Of a DNA stretch of 64,000 nt, positions 58,749 to 64,000 are shown one piece after another. Origin of the DNA: Polynucleobacter sp. MWH-Berg-3C6 (GTDB taxonomy: Bacteria > Pseudomonadota > Gammaproteobacteria > Burkholderiales > Burkholderiaceae); contig NZ_JACVPN010000001.1 in the NCBI RefSeq assembly GCF_018881855.1, positions 868,001 to 932,000 on the forward strand. Reading direction: 5' to 3'. Under the pieces are notes generated by a model, which did no database searches, had not been told where the DNA came from, and saw nothing but the letters and a program-made list of their open reading frames with translations. How positions within the stretch are numbered: the stretch's first letter is position 1; each line of letters opens with the position of its first letter. The translations under genes and the position numbers were made by a program.

Positions 58749-58859
58749 CACTGGAGCGATTTAAGGTCACAAGGGATGCCATTCCAGGGAGACTCTGAAG
58801 GGCATTCAGAAACTCATTGGAATGACACGATCCCCTACACAAATGAACTTGAAGCGCCC

Positions 58860-58922
58860 AAAAAAACATGCCATCTGCTTAAGACTGGATCTGCGAAGAA
58901 ACAACCCTAAGAAAGATGGCAT
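58860..58922 (-). terminator. Terminator hairpin after rpsO
   Basis: On the minus strand ATGCCATCT and AGATGGCAT form a 9-bp perfect stem closing a long (37-base) loop, followed one base later by seven Ts. It begins 17 bp after the rpsO stop. The long loop is unusual but can be shortened by an inner CTTA/TAAG pairing. It probably ends most rpsO transcripts while letting some reach pnp. Confidence 0.7.
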
Positions 58923-58938
58923 TGCATACCGATAAGAA

Positions 58939-59208
58939 TTACTTACGGAGACCTAATTTGTCGATCAATGCGCGATAGCGATCCAAATCTTTGCCCTTGA
59001 GATAATCCAAGAGGCGACGGCGACGTGAAACCATCTTCAACAAACCACGACGGCTGTGATGATCTTTAGCGTTAGCCTTGAAATGGGGGGTTAATTCATT
59101 GATGCGGGCTGTTAGCAATGAAACTTGAACTTCAGGGCTACCCGTATCGTTTGCGCTGCGCGCGTTTTCTTTGACGATTTCCGCCGTCTTAATATCAGCA
59201 ACTGCCAT
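58939..59208 (-). CDS. rpsO: 30S ribosomal protein S15
   Basis: A primary 16S rRNA-binding protein of the small subunit platform. The 89 residues are the standard length, with the family core [34 protein letters not shown] and [13 protein letters not shown]. It lies upstream of pnp, the conserved rpsO-pnp order. Confidence 0.98.
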   Translation of the reverse strand: MAVADIKTAEIVKENARSANDTGSPEVQVSLLTARINELTPHFKANAKDHHSRRGLLKMVSRRRRLLDYLKGKDLDRYRALIDKLGLRK

Positions 59209-59378
59209 TTTTAATACTCCTTACTTGCGAACACTTGAGCTTTCACCCATTTTGTGTCGTGCGTTATTAACAAAATTTACAAAAAAGCTTTATAAATCAA
59301 AGCCCTCGAATTGTAGCAGATGAGCCCTATAAATTCGCAATAGACCCTCAATTATTGGTATGCTTAAACAAGTAAATT

Positions 59379-59407
59379 CTCACAATTAATAAAAATATCT
59401 ATATAAA
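59379..59407 (+). promoter_or_regulatory. Candidate promoter for the SYLF-domain gene
   Basis: CTCACA (59379-59384, four of six) and TATAAA (59402-59407, five of six) are 17 bases apart. Transcription would start near 59414, leaving a leader of only about ten bases without a Shine-Dalgarno sequence. A second TATAAT (59417-59422) ends one base before the ATG and cannot serve this start codon. Confidence 0.45.
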
Positions 59408-59422
59408 TCAGTAACTTATAAT
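59386..59422 (+). repeat. 37-bp intergenic repeat, copy 2, with IHF-consensus match
   Basis: Matches 6247-6283 at 33 of 37 positions in the same orientation. 59406-59418 reads AATCAGTAACTTA, a full match to WATCARNNNNTTR. It directly abuts the start of the SYLF-domain gene and overlaps its only plausible promoter, so IHF binding here would affect expression. Confidence 0.6.
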
Positions 59423-59423
59423 A

Positions 59424-60020
59424 ATGAATAACTATCTACGCACCCTATTAGCCCTCACTATTTTGGGATTTGGCCTCAACCAAGCCGCTTTTGCACAAAT
59501 CTCCAATCCTTTTGGTCCTGACAAGACGGTTGCCCAACAACGACAGGACATTCTTAAAAAGAATGATGAAATCCTCAAGCACCTCTATCAAGTTGAGCCA
59601 AAGGCCAAGGAGCTGATTGATAAGTCTGTAGGCTACGCTACCTTTAGCAATTTCGGAATGAAGATACTCATCGCTGGCGGCGGCAGTGGTAGCGGCGTTG
59701 TAATGAATAAGTCCAGCACCAAACCAATTTATATGAATATGGCTGAAGTTCAAGCAGGCATTGGTCTTGGCATTAAATCATTTCAGAATATTTTTATATT
59801 CCAAACTGAAGCTGCCTTGAATGACTTTGTAAATTCCGGATGGACGTTTGGTGGGCAAGTAACAGCTGCCGCCAAATATGAGAAAAAGGGTGATGCTTAT
59901 CAAGATGCTACCTTGGTAGCTCCTGGTGTTCTCATGTATCAAATTACTGACTCAGGGCTTGCCGCTGAAATCACTGGCAAGGGCACTAAGTACTACAAAA
60001 ACTCAGACTTAAATAAGTAA
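59424..60020 (+). CDS. Secreted SYLF (YSC84-like) domain protein
   Basis: A predicted exported protein of 198 residues. The signal peptide is about 24 residues and ends QAAFA. After a charged helical stretch (about 38-60) the SYLF domain covers about 65-195, with the glycine-rich ILIAGGGSGSGVVMN, the AEVQAGIGLGIKSFQNIFIF core and the late DATLVAPGVLMYQITDSGLA. Eukaryotic relatives bind phosphoinositides; bacterial ones are of unknown function. It is convergent with leuA and 215 bp from rpsO, with no recognisable ribosome binding site. Confidence 0.85.
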   Translation: MNNYLRTLLALTILGFGLNQAAFAQISNPFGPDKTVAQQRQDILKKNDEILKHLYQVEPKAKELIDKSVGYATFSNFGMKILIAGGGSGSGVVMNKSSTKPIYMNMAEVQAGIGLGIKSFQNIFIFQTEAALNDFVNSGWTFGGQVTAAAKYEKKGDAYQDATLVAPGVLMYQITDSGLAAEITGKGTKYYKNSDLNK

Positions 60021-60060
60021 GAATCTTTGTAGCGCTTACACAAAAAAATGAAGGTGCCAC

Positions 60061-61611
60061 TCAAGGTGTCATCTGTGCATTCAGCTTTGCTTGACTTGGA
60101 TCATGCAATTTGTTCAAGGCCGACAAGTACGCCTTGGCAGAGGCAGCAATGATATCTGGATCAGTACCAACACCATTCACAATACGTCCGCCCTTGGCCA
60201 ATCGCACGGTAACTTCACCCTGAGATTGAGTACCTGAAGTAATCGCATTGACTGAATAGAGTAATTGCTCTGCGCCGCTCTTAGCGATCTCTTCAATCGC
60301 ATTCAAGCTTGCATCTACGGGACCATTTCCCTCGGCCTCAGAGCTGACCTCTTTCTCGCCCATGCGAAAGGTAATGCGTGATTTAGGACGCTCGCCAGTT
60401 TCAGAATGCTGACTCAATGAGATGAAGTGGTAATGCTCACCCTCCTCCGCTGCCGCAGAATCTGACATGATGGCAATGATGTCTTCATCAAAGATTTCTG
60501 CTTTTTGATCAGCTAAAGCTTTAAATCTAGCAAATGCTTCATTCAAATCCACTTCAGCTTCAACCGTAATACCTAATTCTTGTAAACGCTGTTTGAATGC
60601 ATTGCGACCAGATAATTTACCTAAGACGATTTTGTTGGTAGACCAGCCCACATCTTCTGCGCGCATGATTTCATAAGTCTCGCGATTCTTCAAAATACCA
60701 TCTTGATGAATACCAGATGCGTGAGCAAAGGCATTTGCACCAACCACCGCTTTATTTGGCTGCACCACAAAGCCAGTGATTTGAGAGACCAACTTAGATG
60801 CAGGAACAATTTGACTGGCATCAATACCGCACACCATATCGAAATAATCCTTACGAGTACGTAAGGACATCACAATTTCTTCTAATGCCGTATTACCAGC
60901 ACGCTCACCCAAGCCATTAATGGTGCACTCAATCTGACGAGCCCCGCCAATCTTCACGCCTGCTAAAGAATTCGCAACCGCCATACCTAAGTCATTGTGG
61001 CAATGCACAGACCAAACAGCCTTATCTGAATTCGGTACACGTGTACGCAAGGTTTTAATGAACTCACCATACAACTCAGGAGTCGCATAACCTACAGTGT
61101 CTGGAATATTGATGGTAGTGGCGCCTTCATTAATTACAGCCTCAACCACTCTACATAAGAAGTCCATTTCTGAGCGATAGCCATCTTCTGCCGAGAACTC
61201 GATATCCTCTGCCAAATTTCTGGCAAAGCGAATGGAGCGTTTGGCTTGCTCCAAAACCTCTTCTGGAGACATACGCAATTTAACTGCCATATGCAATGGG
61301 CTTGTCGCCAAGAACGCATGAATACGTTTTGCCTTGGCAGCCTTTAAGGCATCAGAAGCACGGGTAATGTCTTTGTCATTTGCTCTAGCCAATGAACACA
61401 CAATGGAGTCTTTAATGGCAGCAGCGACTGCTGAGATCGCCTGAAAGTCGCCTTCAGAGCTAGCAGCAAATCCCGCTTCGATCACATCGACTTTAAGACG
61501 CTCTAATTGACGAGCAATGCGTACTTTCTCATCCTTGGTCATTGAAGCACCAGGGGATTGCTCACCGTCACGCAAGGTGGTATCAAAAATGATTACTTTA
61601 TCGCTCATCAC
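60061..61611 (-). CDS. leuA: 2-isopropylmalate synthase
   Basis: The first committed enzyme of leucine synthesis, condensing acetyl-CoA with 2-oxoisovalerate. The catalytic TIM barrel has [15 protein letters not shown] at the N-terminus, the metal ligands in [14 protein letters not shown], and [13 protein letters not shown]. The C-terminal regulatory domain for leucine feedback covers about 390-516. Length is 516 residues; a second ATG lies one codon in. A leucine-rich leader peptide and terminator hairpin precede it, implying attenuation. Confidence 0.97.
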   Translation of the reverse strand: MMSDKVIIFDTTLRDGEQSPGASMTKDEKVRIARQLERLKVDVIEAGFAASSEGDFQAISAVAAAIKDSIVCSLARANDKDITRASDALKAAKAKRIHAFLATSPLHMAVKLRMSPEEVLEQAKRSIRFARNLAEDIEFSAEDGYRSEMDFLCRVVEAVINEGATTINIPDTVGYATPELYGEFIKTLRTRVPNSDKAVWSVHCHNDLGMAVANSLAGVKIGGARQIECTINGLGERAGNTALEEIVMSLRTRKDYFDMVCGIDASQIVPASKLVSQITGFVVQPNKAVVGANAFAHASGIHQDGILKNRETYEIMRAEDVGWSTNKIVLGKLSGRNAFKQRLQELGITVEAEVDLNEAFARFKALADQKAEIFDEDIIAIMSDSAAAEEGEHYHFISLSQHSETGERPKSRITFRMGEKEVSSEAEGNGPVDASLNAIEEIAKSGAEQLLYSVNAITSGTQSQGEVTVRLAKGGRIVNGVGTDPDIIAASAKAYLSALNKLHDPSQAKLNAQMTP

Positions 61612-61659
61612 TACTCTCCGGTTTTGAATACTTTATAAACATTTACTCAATTTGAATCT

Positions 61660-61690
61660 TAAAAACAAAAACCCCAGCAATTAGCTGGGG
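61660..61690 (-). terminator. Attenuator hairpin upstream of leuA
   Basis: On the minus strand CCCCAGC and GCTGGGG form a 7-bp perfect stem with a 5-base loop, followed by five Ts, a G and five more Ts. It lies 42 bp after the stop of the leucine-rich leader peptide and about 49 bp before the leuA ATG, the place expected of a transcription attenuator. Confidence 0.85.
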
Positions 61691-61731
61691 CTGGTATGTG
61701 GTGGTTAATGGATTATTTGGATCTCATCAAC

Positions 61732-61806
61732 TCAGGCCTTACCCGCCCCAAGCTTTAGGCTTAGTGCTAGTAGAAGGAGGCTGTTTAGAGACAAATTCAT
61801 GAACAT
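61732..61806 (-). CDS. leuL: Leucine operon leader peptide
   Basis: A 24-codon frame starting at 61806, or 22 codons from the second ATG at 61800. The product MNLSLNSLLLLALSLKLGAG followed by KA has nine leucines, with four in a row, and no other biased residue. A purine-rich stretch near the start is weak. It is followed by a terminator hairpin and then leuA. By analogy with enterobacterial leuL, stalling at leucine codons when charged tRNA-Leu is scarce would favour readthrough into leuA. Confidence 0.8.
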   Translation of the reverse strand: MFMNLSLNSLLLLALSLKLGAGKA

Positions 61807-61834
61807 GGAATTAATATACCCGAAAATTCTGAAA

Positions 61835-62695
61835 TTAGCTAAAACGCTTGCCACTGAGTCGTTCCCAAGCCCAAATGACGTAGCCCGACACAGAATAGAC
61901 CACAAAGACACCAAATAAGGTCAAAGGTGGATTGGAGGAAATTAATACAAACGTCAGGATCATCAGGACCATGACGCCAAAGGGCACACGGTAACGAATA
62001 TCAAGGGCTTTGCCGCTATAAAAACGGGCATTTGAAACCATGGTCAAGCCAGCATAGACAGCGATAAAAAAGGTCACCCAGGGAATTAAGGTGTCGCGTA
62101 CTGGGATCTTATTGTCATCAGCCAACCAAATAAATCCCGCCATCAGTGCGCCGGCCGCTGGACTTGGTAAACCCTGGAAGAACTTCTTATCAACAACGCC
62201 CGTATTCACATTGAAACGGGCTAAGCGCAAAGCGGCGCCAGCACAATAAGTAAACGCAGCTAACCAGCCCCACTTACCTAAATCCTTTAAAGCCCACTCG
62301 TAAGCAACTAATGCAGGAGCAACACCAAATGAAACCATGTCGGCAAGAGAATCATATTGCTCACCAAAAGCACTTTGAGTATTTGTCATGCGAGCCACTC
62401 GGCCATCCATGCCATCCAATACCAAGGAGGCAAAAATGGCAATTGCTGCCATTTCAAACTGGTGATTCATCGCATTCACAATTGCAAAGAAACCACAAAA
62501 TAAAGCCGCTGTAGTAAATGCATTGGGAAGCAAATAAATTCCCTTGCTGCGTAAGCGAGGTTTTTGAGGATGGAGTTCCTCTACCTCGAAATCAAGTCCA
62601 TCACCCAGTTCCTCAGCCCACTGTTCACCCTCACCTGCGCGTCTGTGCGCGAGGCGACTGCGATCAATGCGGCCACGACGGCGAAATGTAGTCAA
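61835..62695 (-). CDS. pssA: CDP-diacylglycerol--serine O-phosphatidyltransferase
   Basis: Makes phosphatidylserine from CDP-diacylglycerol and serine. The CDP-alcohol phosphotransferase signature is complete: DGRVARMTNTQSAFGEQYDS then LAD, fitting DGxxAR(x8)Gx3Dx3D. Seven or so membrane segments start at about residue 50, after a basic and acidic N-terminal arm. Length is 286 residues, of the membrane type II kind and not the E. coli soluble type. It follows psd by 25 bp, so the two steps of phosphatidylethanolamine synthesis are linked. Confidence 0.95.
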   Translation of the reverse strand: MTTFRRRGRIDRSRLAHRRAGEGEQWAEELGDGLDFEVEELHPQKPRLRSKGIYLLPNAFTTAALFCGFFAIVNAMNHQFEMAAIAIFASLVLDGMDGRVARMTNTQSAFGEQYDSLADMVSFGVAPALVAYEWALKDLGKWGWLAAFTYCAGAALRLARFNVNTGVVDKKFFQGLPSPAAGALMAGFIWLADDNKIPVRDTLIPWVTFFIAVYAGLTMVSNARFYSGKALDIRYRVPFGVMVLMILTFVLISSNPPLTLFGVFVVYSVSGYVIWAWERLSGKRFS

Positions 62696-62720
62696 AGAAA
62701 GCCCCAGTATTTAGTTGTAA

Positions 62721-63368
62721 TCAGTCCAGGCCTGGCATGCGGGCTAAGGCTGTATTTGTTGCGAACACTTTATCACCAACGCTAACCAACGGTTCAGCTG
62801 TGAGTGGTAGATAGACATCAACCCTTGATCCAAAGCGGATAAAACCATAACGCTCACCTGCCTTAAGGCGGTCACCCACATGGGTATAACAAAGAATGCG
62901 TCGTGCAATCAGGCCTGCAACCTGTACCAAGGTCACTGTTTGACCGTTAGCATCAATCACAACAGCATTACGTTCATTCTCGGTGGAAGCCTTATCCAAA
63001 TCTGCATTCACAAATTTACCCGGGAAATATTGAATCTCTTTTACTAGGCCATTAACAGCACTGCGATTGGAATGAACATTAAATACGTTCATGAACACAC
63101 TGATTTTCAGTGCTTCACGACCAGCATAGGGATCATTGGCTTTTTCAACAACAACGATACGACCATCTGCAGGAGATAAAACCAAATCACGACCTAAAGC
63201 AGGAATGCGCTGTGGATCACGGAAGAACTGCAGAACAAAGATAAAGATAATCCAGAGTGGCCATGACCAAGCAATACCACCTAGAAAGTGGACCAATAGT
63301 GTCACAGCCCCCACTAGTGCTAAATACGGCCAACCTTCTTTCGCAATAATGGGGTGCGGATACATCAT
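62721..63368 (-). CDS. psd: Phosphatidylserine decarboxylase proenzyme
   Basis: Decarboxylates phosphatidylserine to phosphatidylethanolamine after self-cleavage to make a pyruvoyl cofactor. The short 215-residue form is of the archaeal/PSD-A type. The cleavage site is the G180-S181 bond in [14 protein letters not shown], and the upstream [11 protein letters not shown] and [16 protein letters not shown] are typical. Two hydrophobic segments lie near residues 15-45. It sits between ilvC and pssA. Confidence 0.95.
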   Translation of the reverse strand: MMYPHPIIAKEGWPYLALVGAVTLLVHFLGGIAWSWPLWIIFIFVLQFFRDPQRIPALGRDLVLSPADGRIVVVEKANDPYAGREALKISVFMNVFNVHSNRSAVNGLVKEIQYFPGKFVNADLDKASTENERNAVVIDANGQTVTLVQVAGLIARRILCYTHVGDRLKAGERYGFIRFGSRVDVYLPLTAEPLVSVGDKVFATNTALARMPGLD

Positions 63369-63410
63369 CTTTGTTCTGAGCCTTTTGTTGAACTGCTTTT
63401 GTTTTACTTC

Positions 63411-64000
<590 letters not shown>

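Noticed and set aside
61807-61914. Upstream extension of the leucine-rich frame (whole frame 61732-61914, 60 codons)
   Set aside because: The first 36 codons overlap the 3' end of pssA in another frame and show no leader-like bias; only the last 22-24 codons fit a leader peptide.

Overview
The window looks like chromosomal core DNA of a betaproteobacterium in the Burkholderiales, most likely Polynucleobacter or a close relative with a small, moderately AT-rich genome. This is inferred from gene content and gene order (pst-pho next to glmM-folP-ftsH-rlmE, carAB-greA, a 14-gene nuo operon behind secG and tRNA-Leu, and ilvC-psd-pssA-leuA). No database search was possible. I see no phage, insertion sequence, CRISPR array or rRNA. 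No stretch longer than about 300 bases lacks a gene.

Layout. 1-6240: the phosphate-starvation operon pstS-pstC-pstA-pstB-phoU-phoB-phoR on the minus strand (phoR runs off the left edge), with a well-formed Pho box and -10 in front of pstS. 6340-7371: a CorA-type metal transporter. 7395-9005: a small plus-strand accessory islet with an outer-membrane protein gene behind a second Pho box, an unknown 139-residue protein, and the wreck of a secreted metallophosphoesterase gene. 8988-15760: glmM, folP, ftsH, rlmE, yhbY, a DUF4149 membrane protein and greA. 15819-22389: carB, carA and prpE. 22419-31136: the mltD/gloB/methyltransferase/rnhA/dnaQ cluster, with an RND efflux pair between rnhA and dnaQ. 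31145-39419: an accessory metabolic stretch (tartrate/malate-type dehydrogenase, SprT-like protein, amidase, Bug solute-binding protein, old yellow enzyme, MmsA, DUF1178 protein, NUDIX hydrolase). 39507-54049: the complete nuoA-N operon for respiratory complex I, closed by a hairpin terminator. 54160-59208: tRNA-Leu(GAG), secG, tpiA, a quinone oxidoreductase, pnp and rpsO. 59424-60020: a SYLF-domain secreted protein. 60061-64000: leuA with a leucine-rich leader peptide and attenuator, then pssA, psd and the 3' part of ilvC.

How the parts work together. PstSCAB imports phosphate, PhoU and PhoR sense import, and PhoB activates transcription through Pho boxes; the islet at 7395-9005 appears to be a local extension of that regulon. 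The Nuo complex is the main proton-pumping NADH dehydrogenase. The right end joins branched-chain amino acid synthesis (ilvC, leuA) with phosphatidylethanolamine synthesis (pssA, psd), and leuA looks controlled by ribosome-mediated attenuation.

The less ordinary signals are the second Pho box and the islet behind it, the metallophosphoesterase pseudogene with two apparent C-to-T stop mutations, a 37-bp intergenic sequence shared at 33 of 37 positions between the pstS and SYLF upstream regions (each with an IHF-consensus match), the leuA leader, and the RND insertion beside dnaQ. I did not find a convincing new multi-gene system beyond these.
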